DNA of 64,000 bases, taken from positions 124,001 through 188,000 of the forward strand of contig NZ_ATUX01000008.1 in NCBI RefSeq assembly GCF_000420425.1, read 5' to 3'. The DNA comes from Schaalia vaccimaxillae DSM 15804 (GTDB taxonomy: Bacteria > Actinomycetota > Actinomycetes > Actinomycetales > Actinomycetaceae). Shown piece after piece: positions 8,810 through 18,474 of the stretch. Numbering within the stretch: position 1 is the first letter of the stretch; each line of letters starts with the position of its first letter. The notes below the pieces were generated by a model that saw only the letters and a program-made list of their open reading frames with translations, was not told where the DNA came from and did not search any database. The position numbers were made by a program, and so were the translations under genes.

Positions 8810-9529
8810 CTATTCCTCAGGGGCTGGCTCATCGATGACGAAGACCATTTCCTCGCCTGTCATCACCGACTTAACCACCAGTTGCCCCCGGTAGGTTCCA
8901 GCCTCTGCGTTGGGAGCTCCACCGTCGGGCGTGGAGCATCCGTCCTCATAGACTTTGCCGTCCCACGCGATCGAACCCGACCATTCACGCCCTGGGCTCA
9001 AAAGCAATTTCTTGGACTTCCACGCAAGTTGATCGGTGCACTGAGCCGAGTCATAGACCAGTTGATCGCCGGTACGAACGCTCAGATTCAGACTTTCTAA
9101 CGTGGTCAAACAGGCTGTCTTGCCACTGTTATGAACCGTCACGTTAAAACTCTGTTCGCTACCAACCAAGCCATTAATCGCACTCGACGAATAAGACAGG
9201 TCCGCTTGAAGACATTCGGGTTGGCGCACCTGGCCGGTCGCATCGTCAAGAATGCCGTCTCGCGTCAATTCCTCACTGCTCTCAAGTTCATATCCGGACG
9301 AGTCCTGGCGCGGGCCAGACTGAGGACTGACTACAGCCGACTGCGTGCCAAACTCCCCTGCCGACGAGGGCGCGGCCTCGTCGGCGTTGGAACCAAAAAG
9401 GGCGGCAACGATGGACCAGATCAGCCACACGATCAACGCGATGATCAGCACAAGACCCGTGCCGGTAATGATGCGTCGGGGCCAAAGGTTCTTCTGCGGG
9501 CGTCGAGGAGCGGACTTCTTGGTGGGCAT
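8810..9529 (-). CDS. Membrane-anchored extracytoplasmic protein, unknown function
   Basis: 239 residues. A basic N-terminus (PTKKSAPRRPQKNLWPRR) precedes a single TM helix, about residues 20-44 (IITGTGLVLIIALIVWLIWSI), with positive charges inside. An acidic/Ser-rich linker follows, then a likely beta-sandwich domain from about residue 100 with four cysteines (ECLQADLS, TACLTT, AQCTDQ, DGCSTP) that could form two disulfides. The domain resembles DUF4232-like extracellular domains in layout, but I cannot assign a family. It converges with disA. Confidence 0.6.
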   Translation of the reverse strand: MPTKKSAPRRPQKNLWPRRIITGTGLVLIIALIVWLIWSIVAALFGSNADEAAPSSAGEFGTQSAVVSPQSGPRQDSSGYELESSEELTRDGILDDATGQVRQPECLQADLSYSSSAINGLVGSEQSFNVTVHNSGKTACLTTLESLNLSVRTGDQLVYDSAQCTDQLAWKSKKLLLSPGREWSGSIAWDGKVYEDGCSTPDGGAPNAEAGTYRGQLVVKSVMTGEEMVFVIDEPAPEE

Positions 9530-9627
9530 TCTTAGAAACTACCGTCCAGGGTAAAAGTGGTAAAAGAGGGCACGCTGCATGCAGCAGGTTCAGTCTAAGT
9601 GCGGCCACTGACTCATGCGCACGCCCT

Positions 9628-10110
9628 TTAAGCCGGCGAGGCCGTAGGGGTCTGACCGCCGGCGTCTTGATCGTCGTCGGGTTCGAGAGTGCACCAACGT
9701 TCCACGACCACACCCACCGAGGTCAGCACACCCGCTGCCACGGCCGCTAAACCTGCAGCTAAAGCGTTTTGCAGCATCGCTGCGGCATCCATGCGCATTA
9801 GACAAGCCACAGCGATGCCAAGAAGCCCCCCACACATCAGAGCTCCCACTGCACAGGAGGCCCGAGCCGCAGCAGCAACGCGGGCCGCGGCAAGGGCTGT
9901 CATCCACGTGTCCTTATCGGAGCGGAAACGGCGCACATGAAGCCCTGCCCACCACAGCGTTCCAGCGATACACAGCATGAGAACTGCGAGGAACGGCGTA
10001 ATGATGACAGGCGACCCGCCGACAGTGATCATCATGAAAGTCACTACCGCCGAGATCGCTCCTGTCGCGACTCCGATTCCGGCCAAGCCAAGCAGCGAGA
10101 TCGGCTTCAT
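9628..10110 (-). CDS. DUF3180-like membrane protein
   Basis: 160 residues with four predicted TM helices, at about 5-29, 35-55, 85-107 and 115-138, and a short polar, Asp/Gln-rich C-terminal tail. Size, topology and position directly after folK match the actinobacterial DUF3180 family (Rv3605c in M. tuberculosis). Its role is unknown; the constant folate-gene neighbourhood suggests cotranscription rather than a known activity. It overlaps the upstream folB-folK stop by 4 nt. Confidence 0.8.
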   Translation of the reverse strand: MKPISLLGLAGIGVATGAISAVVTFMMITVGGSPVIITPFLAVLMLCIAGTLWWAGLHVRRFRSDKDTWMTALAAARVAAAARASCAVGALMCGGLLGIAVACLMRMDAAAMLQNALAAGLAAVAAGVLTSVGVVVERWCTLEPDDDQDAGGQTPTASPA

Positions 10111-12251
10111 GGCGTTGAATCTGAATTCTTTGTAATAGGCAGCTGACCGGTGGTGGTCGGACGAATGACTGCTTTACGCAGGATTCCGGTCGAGGTGATT
10201 TCGTCGTCGTTCAGCGGCCCGATGGGAGTGCCTTCGGGCAGCTGAGGATCCAGAATGGAGCGGCGCGGAGTCAGTGATTCGTGAGTGTCATTCTTGCCGT
10301 GCTCAACCGAAACATCGGACGGTGCCGCAGGTATCAGCGACGTAGCCGACGAGCTGGGAGCGACCTCGTCAACAATTCGGACCGAGGACCTCGAGAAGTT
10401 CCACTGCGGTAAGCGAGGCGACCGCTGACTGCGACCCTCGGATCGATTCGGCGTGGAAGCGGCAGGATTATGTTTGGTTCCGTGGGTGCCAGAGCCGGTA
10501 ATGGATTCCCATTGCGGGGCGGTGAGTAGGCGTTCGGGAATATCTGCTCGATGCACGGGCGCCGGTGTTGTTTCACCTGCAGTTGCCAAAGCTGCTTGGC
10601 TTTGCGTGGTGTCGATGTTCAGTGGCAACCAGCGAGGACGAGGCGCCGCCTGGGCTTCATCCGAGTTCTCACCTTCAGGGGAAGCCTCGGTCTCAAGAGA
10701 ATCCAGGTCCCCGTGGGAGTCCTGATTCCCAGGGGAATTGGGAGCGAGGTCCTGGGGGATCGACATTTCGACGTCGTTATCAGTGCTGAAGGATTGGGCG
10801 TCGTTATCAGTGACCGCGTGCGTCTTATCTACCCCATCGGAAGGCTCGAGCTCCGGCTTTTCAGTGTCGCCGACTGGTTCGGTCTGCGAATCAGACACCG
10901 CAGGTGTTGCCGCCCACTTGCTCCAGAGTTTGCGCCAGACAATATCCGAGCCATCGTCAACGGGCGCAAGCCCAGTCTTAGAGGCTTCTGGCACGAGGTC
11001 GAGGCGGCTCGGACCGCTAACAGGCTGAGACGAGAGAGTTTGCGCGGCCGTATCAGCTTCGGCAACATCAGCCTCATCAGCGGCCAGTTCTTCAGTAGAA
11101 GAATCTTCAACGCAGGCATCCGCGTCGGCCTCGTGTTGCTGGCTGGCCAGATATTCATCCGATTCAGCGACCACTGTTTCAGGGTCTTCTAACCAATCGG
11201 CAACCGCATCGATGATTCCGTCACGGTCAGGAGTCAACTGCAGCAGATCGCCAACCTTGCCTTTGCCTTCAAGGACAGCATCAGGATCTGCCATCATCCA
11301 GGGAGCCAGGACGAAGGCACGTTGGCGAACACGAGGATGAGGCAATGTCAGCGACGGCTCGTCACTGACCACGCCCTCAATTTGAATGATGTCAATGTCG
11401 ATGGTGCGCGGACCCCAGCGTTCGTCGCGGACGCGGCCAAGGGAGTGTTCAATCTGGCTGGTCAACCCCAGAAGTTCCTCGGGGCTCAGCGTCGTGCGAA
11501 TGAGGACAACGCTATTCCAGTAGTCATCTTGAGCATCTTGGCCAGCCGCAAGCACCGGTCGGGTGCGCAGCAGCGGCGAGACCTCATCAACTCTGATGCC
11601 CGAAGTTTCAATCAGTAGTGACACTGCCTGCATCAAAGTCGATGGCACATCACCAACATTGCCCCCAAGGGCGAGGACCGCGCAGCGTTCTTCAGGCTGC
11701 GGATCTTCCACCGGCTTGGATTCGGTGTCAGGCACTAAAGATTGAGGCGCATGGGGGTTGTCCCCCTCGGTGGATGCAGACTCGCTTTCGCCAATTCTGG
11801 CTGGCACGTCAAAGATGTCTTCAGTCGCCGCGCTCTTGTGAGATAGGCAGAGGGCCTCGTCCTCGACACGAGGCTGATCGCCGATAACGCCTCGTCGCAC
11901 AGTCACAGAAACGTCAGCAAACACCTGGCTGATCGGCGCTTTCGGTTTATGAACCGTGACCTCCACGCCCACGGTGTGGCGATGCTCCATCAAGCGATCA
12001 GCAATGGTGTGAGCCAGAGTCTCAATAAGCCGGACAGAACGGCCCGTCAGAATCTCAACAACCTCGTCAGCAACCTGCGCGTAGGACACGGTGTCATTAA
12101 TGTCGTCGGTGGCCGCTGCAAGCGAGGCATCCAGCCACATGGACACGTCAACGCAGAAAGGCTGCTTCGAAGTCTGTTCTTCGCGTAGAACCCCGTGCAC
12201 GCCGTCCGCCGTTAAACCGCGCAGCGTGATGACATCAAGCCGTTTGCCCAC
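10107..12251 (-). CDS. folBK: FolB-FolK fusion with long disordered tail
   Basis: 714 residues. Residues 1-120 are dihydroneopterin aldolase (FolB: LRGLTADGVHGVLREEQ, later HKPKAPISQ). An acidic linker (121-188) follows. Residues 190-345 are hydroxymethyldihydropterin pyrophosphokinase (FolK: LALGGNVGDVPSTLMQAV, RWGPRTIDIDII, LPHPRVRQRAFVLAPW). Residues ~360-714 are a low-complexity acidic/Ser/Pro/Thr tail with no recognisable domain and a basic stretch near the end (PRLPQWNFSRSSVRIV). FolB and FolK catalyse consecutive steps of the pterin branch of folate synthesis, so the fusion is sensible. The tail roughly doubles the protein and is unusual. The start follows folP after 2 nt, in the folE-folP-folBK operon. 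Confidence 0.93.
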   Translation of the reverse strand: MGKRLDVITLRGLTADGVHGVLREEQTSKQPFCVDVSMWLDASLAAATDDINDTVSYAQVADEVVEILTGRSVRLIETLAHTIADRLMEHRHTVGVEVTVHKPKAPISQVFADVSVTVRRGVIGDQPRVEDEALCLSHKSAATEDIFDVPARIGESESASTEGDNPHAPQSLVPDTESKPVEDPQPEERCAVLALGGNVGDVPSTLMQAVSLLIETSGIRVDEVSPLLRTRPVLAAGQDAQDDYWNSVVLIRTTLSPEELLGLTSQIEHSLGRVRDERWGPRTIDIDIIQIEGVVSDEPSLTLPHPRVRQRAFVLAPWMMADPDAVLEGKGKVGDLLQLTPDRDGIIDAVADWLEDPETVVAESDEYLASQQHEADADACVEDSSTEELAADEADVAEADTAAQTLSSQPVSGPSRLDLVPEASKTGLAPVDDGSDIVWRKLWSKWAATPAVSDSQTEPVGDTEKPELEPSDGVDKTHAVTDNDAQSFSTDNDVEMSIPQDLAPNSPGNQDSHGDLDSLETEASPEGENSDEAQAAPRPRWLPLNIDTTQSQAALATAGETTPAPVHRADIPERLLTAPQWESITGSGTHGTKHNPAASTPNRSEGRSQRSPRLPQWNFSRSSVRIVDEVAPSSSATSLIPAAPSDVSVEHGKNDTHESLTPRRSILDPQLPEGTPIGPLNDDEITSTGILRKAVIRPTTTGQLPITKNSDSTP

Positions 12252-12253
12252 GC

Positions 12254-13123
12254 TCAGTCCTCACCACCCTGTTCCATTGTGTCCACAATTGCACGCGCAT
12301 TACCTGCCACATTGTGAACCCTCACGGCCCACATTCCCTGGCTCGCACACTGCGCAGAAATCCTCGCAGTGACAAGGTCTCTATCTTCGCCGGTCTCAGC
12401 AATGAAACGCTTGCGCGACGCTCCGATAAGCACTGGGAAGCCCAAGGAGTTCAAACGATCCATCTGCTCAACAATCGTCCAGCACTGGGTTGGGTTCAAC
12501 GAAAAACCTAAGCCCGGGTCAATAATGATTGACTCGCGCTTCACCCCAGCTTCCAGTGCCGCATCAACCTGGACCCTCATGCGTTCCAGAAGGGTGCCCA
12601 CCACATCGTCGCCGTAGTCGAAAGATTCACCAGGCATTCCAGGTAAGGCCCGATAATGCTGGATGACGTATGCGCAGCCGGACTCGGCCACGGCCTCGTT
12701 CATTCCTTCATCCCACATGCCACCGGATACATCGTTAATGATCGACGCGCCAGATTCGCCCGCGCGCCGAGCCGTCGCCGCATGCAAGGTATCGACCGAA
12801 ACAACAATCCCCTTGGCAACCAGAGCATCAATAACAGGACCAATGCGACGCCATTCCTCGTCCTCGTCGATCCGCGTTGAACCGGGGCGCGTGGATTCTC
12901 CGCCAATGTCGATGATCGCAGCTCCCTGGCCCGCCATGTCCATTGCGTGGGCAACAGCGGCGTCGGTGGTTGACCAGCGTCCTCCGTCAGAAAAGGAGTC
13001 GGGCGTGACGTTAAGGATTCCCATAACCGCTGTACGAGGGCGGCCCTGACGATCCCGAAGCGCTGAACCTAGCAATTCGGGCAGAGTCAAACCTGAGGGC
13101 ATGAGCGGCTGAGGGATCATCAC
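12254..13123 (-). CDS. folP: Dihydropteroate synthase
   Basis: 289 residues. Family motifs are present in order: VMGILNVTPDSFSDGG (pterin/pABA site, near residue 33), DIGGESTRPGST (near 72), INDVSGG (near 131), DPGLGFSLN (near 202) and IGASRKRFI (near 233). The enzyme joins pABA to hydroxymethyldihydropterin pyrophosphate, giving dihydropteroate. This is the sulfonamide target. The start may be GTG at 13123 or the adjacent ATG at 13120. The gene lies 1 nt from the folE stop and 2 nt from the folB-folK start, so it is part of a tight operon. Confidence 0.96.
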   Translation of the reverse strand: MMIPQPLMPSGLTLPELLGSALRDRQGRPRTAVMGILNVTPDSFSDGGRWSTTDAAVAHAMDMAGQGAAIIDIGGESTRPGSTRIDEDEEWRRIGPVIDALVAKGIVVSVDTLHAATARRAGESGASIINDVSGGMWDEGMNEAVAESGCAYVIQHYRALPGMPGESFDYGDDVVGTLLERMRVQVDAALEAGVKRESIIIDPGLGFSLNPTQCWTIVEQMDRLNSLGFPVLIGASRKRFIAETGEDRDLVTARISAQCASQGMWAVRVHNVAGNARAIVDTMEQGGED

Positions 13124-13124
13124 G

Positions 13125-13694
13125 TCAGCGACGTCCTCCCAGCACCAGAGCCATCATTTCGGCGCGAGTGGTGCCGTCATTCATGATGCCGCGAAGAGCA
13201 GACGTCACGGTGGACGATCCTGGCTTGCTGACCCCGCGCATCGACATGCACATGTGCTCAGCTTCGAGGACAACGGTGACACCCTGAGGATTGAGGACCT
13301 CGTCAATGGCATCAGCGATCTGGGCGGTTAAACGCTCTTGAACCTGGGGGCGCCGCGCATATCCTTCAACGACTCGAGCAAGCTTCGACAATCCAGTCAC
13401 CACACCGCCGCGGGGAATGTAGCCCACGTGCGCGCGCCCGTAGAAGGGCAGCAGGTGGTGTTCGCACACCGAATGGAATTGAATATCTCGAACCAGGACC
13501 AGCTCGTCGGTGCCAGCATGGAATTGGGTGCGCAGGTACTCACGCGGGTCCTCATCCAACCCTGATAGGAGTTCTTTCCAGGCGCGGGCCATACGATCGG
13601 GGGTACCGGACAGACCTTCGCGATCCGGATCCTCACCAATGGCGATGAGCAGGTCGCGTGACGCTTTCTCAACTCCTTGAGCGTCATAGTTCAT
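13125..13694 (-). CDS. folE: GTP cyclohydrolase I
   Basis: 189 residues, normal for a type IA enzyme. The zinc ligands are visible in [18 protein letters not shown] (near residues 76-93) and in EHMCMSMRG (near 146-154). The C-terminus has TSALRGIM. The enzyme converts GTP to dihydroneopterin triphosphate, the first step of folate synthesis. The start codon overlaps the ftsH stop by 4 nt, so the folate operon is coupled to ftsH as in many actinobacteria. Confidence 0.97.
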   Translation of the reverse strand: MNYDAQGVEKASRDLLIAIGEDPDREGLSGTPDRMARAWKELLSGLDEDPREYLRTQFHAGTDELVLVRDIQFHSVCEHHLLPFYGRAHVGYIPRGGVVTGLSKLARVVEGYARRPQVQERLTAQIADAIDEVLNPQGVTVVLEAEHMCMSMRGVSKPGSSTVTSALRGIMNDGTTRAEMMALVLGGRR

Positions 13695-15709
13695 GAGTTG
13701 TCCTCCGAGGGAGCTTGGACAGCATCCTCACCTAGGTCTGCGGGCGGAGCCGTGGGGGGCTCATTCGATGTGCCTACAGGGTTTCCCATGACGGTGCCGG
13801 GGACAGCTGCGTCGGACGCGTAGTTCCAAACGGGCCGCTCATCCTGCTTGTGGATGTCAGCAAAAATTTCCGCAAGTTGAGCTTCGTCCAGGGTTTCTTC
13901 CTCAAGGAGGCGGGAAGCCAAGGTGTCAAGGATGTGTCGGTTGCGCGAGAGGATCTCCCAGGCTTCACGCATCGCATCGTCAAGGAGCTTGCGGACCTCC
14001 GCATCAATGATGGCGGCCGTCTCGCCAGACACGCCACCACCCTGGGGCTGGCCTGATCCGTGACCAAAGGCTTCGGTGTCAGTCGTCCCCAGCTTGACCA
14101 TGCCAATGCGGTCAGACATGCCGTAGTCGGTGACCATGGCGCGGGCCGTCTTGGTGGCCTGTTGAATATCATTGGCCGGACCGGTCGACGGATCGCGGAA
14201 CACCAGTTCTTCGGCGACGCGTCCGCCCATCGCGTAGACGAGGTCGTCCAGTAGCTGGTTACGTGTCTTGGAGTAGCGGTCCTCCACGGGCATCACCATC
14301 GTGTAGCCCAGGGCGCGTCCTCGCGGAAGGATCGTCACCTTCGTCACCGGGTCGGTGTAGCGCAGGGCGGCGGCCGCTAAAGCGTGGCCAGCCTCGTGGT
14401 AAGCGGTGACTGCCTTGTCGTGGTCGTTCATGACGCGCGTGCGCTTCTGCGGACCAGCGATCACGCGGTCAATGGCCTCATCCACCGCGCGATTATCAAT
14501 CAGGTCAGCATTCGAGCGGGCCGTCAGCAGCGCAGCCTCGTTGAGCACATTCGCCAAGTCTGCACCCGTGAAACCGGGGGTGCGCTTAGCAATCTGGCGC
14601 AGGTCCACATCCTGAGTCATTGGTTTGCCTGAGGCATGAACCTTGAGGATCGCTTCGCGCCCCTTCAAGTCGGGAGCTTCCACGGCGATCTGTCGGTCGA
14701 AGCGCCCGGGACGCAGCAACGCGGGATCGAGGATGTCGGGTCGGTTCGTCGCGGCAATCAAAATGACGTTGGCGCGATCATCGAAGCCGTCCATCTCGAC
14801 GAGGAGCTGGTTGAGGGTCTGTTCGCGTTCATCATTGCCGCCGCCAATACCCGAACCGCGGTGGCGACCCACGGCGTCAATCTCGTCGACAAAGATGATG
14901 GCAGGTGAATTCTTTTTGGCTCGCTCAAAAAGGTCACGCACACGCGAGGCACCAACGCCTACGTACAGCTCCATGAACTCCGAACCGGAAATGGAGAAGA
15001 ACGGGGCGTGGGCTTCACCGGCAACAGCCTTAGCCAACAGCGTCTTACCCGTTCCAGGAGGGCCATACAGCAGGACGCCTCGAGGGATGCGCGCACCAAC
15101 CTTGTGGAACTTTTCCGGCGCCGCCAAAAACTCGCGGATTTCTTCGAGCTCTTCGACGGCCTCGTCCTCGCCAGCAACGTCAGCAAAAGTGACATCCGGG
15201 CGTTCCTGGTTGAACTCTTTGGCTTTGGATTGGCCAAATCCTCCCATCATTCTGCCGCCACCGACGCGGCCCATAATGAACCAGAAGGCCACCAGCAGTA
15301 GCAGCAGGGGGAAGAACATTTGGAAGATCGTCGACAGGAACGAAGCCTGCGGGCGGATAGCGTTCCAGCCCTTCTTCGGATCAACCTTCTCGACGCTACT
15401 GAGGATGTCTTCGGTCTGAGCGTAGGAGTACGTGAAGTACACGGACTTACCAAGCTCGCGAGTCGAATCGCCAACCCCTGTGGACTTGTGCGTGTAGGAC
15501 TTATTGAGGGTCAGGTTGACCTGCTGAGTGCCTTCGTTGAGGACAACCCGTTCAACCGTGTCTCCCTTGAGAATCTCCAGGCCCTCCGAAGTGTCAACGG
15601 CGCGTGGCTGGAAGGTTTGCCACAGGAACCAGCCGCCCACCATGAGGACGAGGAGCGGGATGACAACCCACGCCCAATTGACTCGGCGCTTCTTGACGTT
15701 CTCAGTCAC
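13691..15709 (-). CDS. ftsH: ATP-dependent zinc metalloprotease FtsH
   Basis: 672 residues. Two N-terminal TM helices (about 12-30 and 124-147) bracket an extracytoplasmic domain. The AAA module has Walker A GPPGTGKT, Walker B IIFVDEID, the SRH ([11 protein letters not shown]) and the pore loop region [10 protein letters not shown]. The peptidase domain has the zinc motif HEAGHA, followed by the usual C-terminal coiled region. The last ~45 residues are a Pro/Ala/acidic tail. FtsH degrades damaged or unassembled membrane proteins and regulators. The start is a GTG with AGAAGGA upstream. It is followed by folE with a 4-nt overlap. Confidence 0.97.
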   Translation of the reverse strand: MTENVKKRRVNWAWVVIPLLVLMVGGWFLWQTFQPRAVDTSEGLEILKGDTVERVVLNEGTQQVNLTLNKSYTHKSTGVGDSTRELGKSVYFTYSYAQTEDILSSVEKVDPKKGWNAIRPQASFLSTIFQMFFPLLLLLVAFWFIMGRVGGGRMMGGFGQSKAKEFNQERPDVTFADVAGEDEAVEELEEIREFLAAPEKFHKVGARIPRGVLLYGPPGTGKTLLAKAVAGEAHAPFFSISGSEFMELYVGVGASRVRDLFERAKKNSPAIIFVDEIDAVGRHRGSGIGGGNDEREQTLNQLLVEMDGFDDRANVILIAATNRPDILDPALLRPGRFDRQIAVEAPDLKGREAILKVHASGKPMTQDVDLRQIAKRTPGFTGADLANVLNEAALLTARSNADLIDNRAVDEAIDRVIAGPQKRTRVMNDHDKAVTAYHEAGHALAAAALRYTDPVTKVTILPRGRALGYTMVMPVEDRYSKTRNQLLDDLVYAMGGRVAEELVFRDPSTGPANDIQQATKTARAMVTDYGMSDRIGMVKLGTTDTEAFGHGSGQPQGGGVSGETAAIIDAEVRKLLDDAMREAWEILSRNRHILDTLASRLLEEETLDEAQLAEIFADIHKQDERPVWNYASDAAVPGTVMGNPVGTSNEPPTAPPADLGEDAVQAPSEDNS

Positions 15710-15753
15710 GAATGTCCTTCTTCCGACTCTTTCAGAGCTATATTTGCCCGGCC

Positions 15754-16308
15754 TCAGTTGGCGTAAACGTGGGGCGCGAGGGTGCCAATGAACGGCAGGT
15801 GGCGGTATTTTTCGTCGTAGTCCAGGCCGTAGCCGACGACAAACTCGTCCGGGATCTCAAAGCCCACATATTTGACGGGAACTTCAATCTTGACGGATTT
15901 GGGTTTGCGCAGGGCGGTCGCGATTTCAACCGAAGCAGCTCCCCTGCTCAGGAGGTTGGAACGCAGCCAGGACAGTGTCAGTCCCGAGTCAATAATGTCT
16001 TCGACAATGAGCACGTCACGGCCCGACACATCTTGGTCAAGGTCTTTGAGGATTTTGACGACGCCCGTGGATTGGGTGCCCGAACCGTAGGATGACACGG
16101 CCATCCAGTCCATCTGGAGGGGGGTGTGGAGTTTGCGCGATAGGTCTGCCATGACCATGACGGCTCCGCGTAAAACACCAACAAGCAGGATTTCTTTGCC
16201 CGCGTAGTCGCGGTCAATTTCAGCGGCGATCTCTTCGAGCCGACGATCCAGGTCTTCGGCGGAAACAAGAACCTCTTTGAGGTCTTCTCCCATGTCAGTC
16301 GCGTCCAC
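15754..16308 (-). CDS. hpt: Hypoxanthine phosphoribosyltransferase
   Basis: 184 residues from the GTG at 16308. The PRPP-binding loop is VLIVEDIIDSGLTL, and other family segments are GVLRGAVMVMADLSR and FVVGYGLDYDEKYRHLPF. The enzyme salvages hypoxanthine/guanine to IMP/GMP. The frame extends to a GTG at 16341, but a candidate -10 box (TACCCT, 16345-16350) would start transcription inside that extension. The protein from 16308 begins VDATDMGEDL like its relatives, with GAGGGG upstream; an ATG at 16293 is a third option. Synteny tilS-hpt-ftsH is conserved. Confidence 0.93.
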   Translation of the reverse strand: MDATDMGEDLKEVLVSAEDLDRRLEEIAAEIDRDYAGKEILLVGVLRGAVMVMADLSRKLHTPLQMDWMAVSSYGSGTQSTGVVKILKDLDQDVSGRDVLIVEDIIDSGLTLSWLRSNLLSRGAASVEIATALRKPKSVKIEVPVKYVGFEIPDEFVVGYGLDYDEKYRHLPFIGTLAPHVYAN

Positions 16309-16344
16309 GCGCCCCTCTTCTCTTCCTTCAGTTCCCCGCACGCG

Positions 16345-16350
16345 AGGGTA
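16345..16350 (-). promoter_or_regulatory. Candidate -10 box upstream of hpt
   Basis: On the minus strand the hexamer reads TACCCT and would start transcription near 16338, about 30 nt before the preferred hpt GTG at 16308. It argues against the longer hpt start at 16341. No -35 match is seen. Confidence 0.3.
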
Positions 16351-16412
16351 TTAACTGTCCTAGCGTGCCACATGCGCACGTCCAACTGCGACGCAGACCG
16401 ACAATCTCACTG

Positions 16413-17636
16413 TCAGCGAATCTTTCTCACCTCAATTTTGGCTTGACCGCGACCTCGGCCCGCACGGTTTGCCACAGCTCCGGGAAGGGCAACACGTCCT
16501 TGTCCATGCCACTTGTTGACCAGGCGAAACATCGCATTGATATGTCCGGCAGAAAGGTCGCCGGGTCGGGCTCCAGCCTCAATAGCCATACGATGCAACA
16601 CGCGCGTGGCCACGGCTTCGGGCAGTGCCGCGAGCGCCTCGACACTGGCTTCGACTGATTCGGCTATCGCCGGTGCGGGGCCAGTTTTGCGGTGGATGAT
16701 GACGCTGTCCTTCCACGCTGTGCATGCCCACTGATTGAGGGCTTCGTCGTCAGCTTGGGCAAGCTGGGCTGTTCGTACGAGGGCGGGCACCGGGTCTACG
16801 CCCAAGGCTTGCGCTAGCGCCGGGAGGGCATAGGCGCGCACCGCCGCACGCCGCAGGGCTGACCCGTCTGCTGCCCTCCATGGGCCGTCGGGTTGGTTGG
16901 TGGGATCATCCACCCAGGTCAGTCCTGCTTGGCGGCACGCCTCACGGGTGTCTTCGCGGCGTACCCTCAGTAGCGGTCTGATCCATCGCACCCCGAAGTC
17001 ATCAACGGTGTCTGCATCAATAGCGCGCAGCGAACCTGCGCCCGACCCGCGGGCTAGGCGTAGCAAAACGGTTTCAGCCTGATCATCCATGGTGTGGCCA
17101 AGCAGGACTGGAGCCTGGTCTGCGCCTCCCTCAAAGCGTGCGTAGGTCCGCAGGGCGTCGAGGCGTGCTGTTCGGGCCGCGGCCTCTGGGCCTTCGCCCC
17201 CGGGGTTTGCAGCCACGTCCACTGTGGTCACCTGTCCGCCCACTCCCAGGGCTTGCGCAGTTTCACTGGCGCGAACAGCCTCATCGAAAGACTCGGGTCT
17301 TAGACCGTGGTTGACGGTGATGGTTTCTAACCGGATACCCCATCGGCTACAAATATCGGCGGCCGCAAGGGTCAGCGCCAAAGAGTCAGCTCCCCCGGAC
17401 AACCCAACGAACACGACTTTCGGCGGCTGGGCTCGCAGGGGTTCGAGGGCGGCGCGCACTGCCAGAGATACGCGGCCGAGTGCCCCAGTGGGGTTAGGGC
17501 CAACCAGTTGGGAGGCCGTGGACAATTCTGTGGCCTTCGCAGTGCTCAGCTGCGGGTCGAGGCTGTCGTCCTCGTGCCCCTTGAAAGTCCCACGAACCGG
17601 AAGGGCTTCGCCCTCGTGACCCTCATTAGCGCACAC
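16413..17636 (-). CDS. tilS: tRNA(Ile)-lysidine synthase TilS
   Basis: 407 residues in the longest form. The PP-loop ATP pyrophosphatase motif is VFVGLSGGADSLALT (near residue 75-89). Further family features are TVNHGLRP, LLGHTMDDQAETVLLRLARGSG and WVDDPTN. TilS converts C34 of tRNA-Ile(CAU) to lysidine, changing its decoding from AUG to AUA. The N-terminal ~45 residues of this ORF are polar and family-atypical, so the true start may be internal; as drawn (GTG 17636) it overlaps the upstream gene by 11 nt. The neighbours match the conserved order dacB-zincin-tilS-hpt. Confidence 0.93.
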   Translation of the reverse strand: MCANEGHEGEALPVRGTFKGHEDDSLDPQLSTAKATELSTASQLVGPNPTGALGRVSLAVRAALEPLRAQPPKVVFVGLSGGADSLALTLAAADICSRWGIRLETITVNHGLRPESFDEAVRASETAQALGVGGQVTTVDVAANPGGEGPEAAARTARLDALRTYARFEGGADQAPVLLGHTMDDQAETVLLRLARGSGAGSLRAIDADTVDDFGVRWIRPLLRVRREDTREACRQAGLTWVDDPTNQPDGPWRAADGSALRRAAVRAYALPALAQALGVDPVPALVRTAQLAQADDEALNQWACTAWKDSVIIHRKTGPAPAIAESVEASVEALAALPEAVATRVLHRMAIEAGARPGDLSAGHINAMFRLVNKWHGQGRVALPGAVANRAGRGRGQAKIEVRKIR

Positions 17637-18474
17637 GAGCCAGCCACTCGTCAGGCGTAGCCAGCTCTGCGACAGAGGGCAAATGCGCAGGCTGAGCTAG
17701 CAGATCCACCACAGCCTGTTCGTCAACGACAAAACTGGCGAAAGCTTCCGCCTGTGCCTGGACAATGTCCATCCGGGCAACCGGTAGGCCAGCGGTCGCA
17801 AAAGCACGGAACACGGATGCTCCACCAGAGCCAGCACGGTGGTTGCGCAGCCACCTAATCGACGCCAAATCGGTGGGAGTCAATGCCTGCATCTGAGCCA
17901 ACGGCAACGCATCAATGAGCAACACGAGTGCTAGGAGATCATCGTCATTGTGAGAAACGGTGAGCCTGCGGATCTGTTCAACGAGGAAAGGGGCCTGAAC
18001 AAACAAGGATGCGCGCAGTCCTGTCCGCAGGGCCACCCACTTGCACCAGTCCTTCTGGTCGAGGCCGTAGCGGCCAGCTGCAGCAAGAACATTGGGGGCA
18101 ATGAGTAGCCGCTGACGCCGAATCGGATCCCACAAGCCCGTGGCCTGGCGGATCAAAGTTCCCATCGCAACGCCTTGTGCGACCAAAGACCTGGGGGTGC
18201 GCACATCCAGCACCTGGTCGAAGACTCGCCCACAAGCCACGATTGCTCCGCCGCGTTCGACAATGAGGGTGGGGCGTTGGGCGACCTCCTCGATGGCGCC
18301 ACTCATTCCAACGGGAGCAGACAATTCGCGCGCCTGCTCATCGGCCCAGACCACGGCCTTGCGCAGTCGCGTGACAATACCCGAGGCCGCGGTTGGCGCG
18401 CAGTCAGGCCCTGGCGGTGTCCACGCGGCGACGAATCGCGCGATGTCTGTAGCTGTGACGGGAAGTTCGATCAT
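17626..18474 (-). CDS. Zincin-family (Rv3626c-like) protein with lost HExxH
   Basis: 282 residues. The position between dacB and tilS is that of the conserved actinobacterial zinc-dependent metalloprotease family (Zincin_2, Rv3626c). Residues around 145-160 match the family region: RLLIAPNVLAAA, then LDQKDWCKWVALRTGLRASLFVQAPFL. In relatives as I recall them this reads WVxLHExTHxxQFxxxPWL, so the zinc motif HExxH is replaced by RTGLR. The protein is also shorter than the ~350-residue relatives. It is therefore probably a non-catalytic remnant or pseudoenzyme, although the frame is intact. ATGA overlap with dacB. Confidence 0.75.
   Translation of the reverse strand: MIELPVTATDIARFVAAWTPPGPDCAPTAASGIVTRLRKAVVWADEQARELSAPVGMSGAIEEVAQRPTLIVERGGAIVACGRVFDQVLDVRTPRSLVAQGVAMGTLIRQATGLWDPIRRQRLLIAPNVLAAAGRYGLDQKDWCKWVALRTGLRASLFVQAPFLVEQIRRLTVSHNDDDLLALVLLIDALPLAQMQALTPTDLASIRWLRNHRAGSGGASVFRAFATAGLPVARMDIVQAQAEAFASFVVDEQAVVDLLAQPAHLPSVAELATPDEWLARVR

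Noticed and set aside
14643-15419. 258-codon plus-strand frame opposite ftsH
   Set aside because: Low-complexity Ser/Arg/Pro product antisense to a fully recognisable ftsH; a shadow frame.
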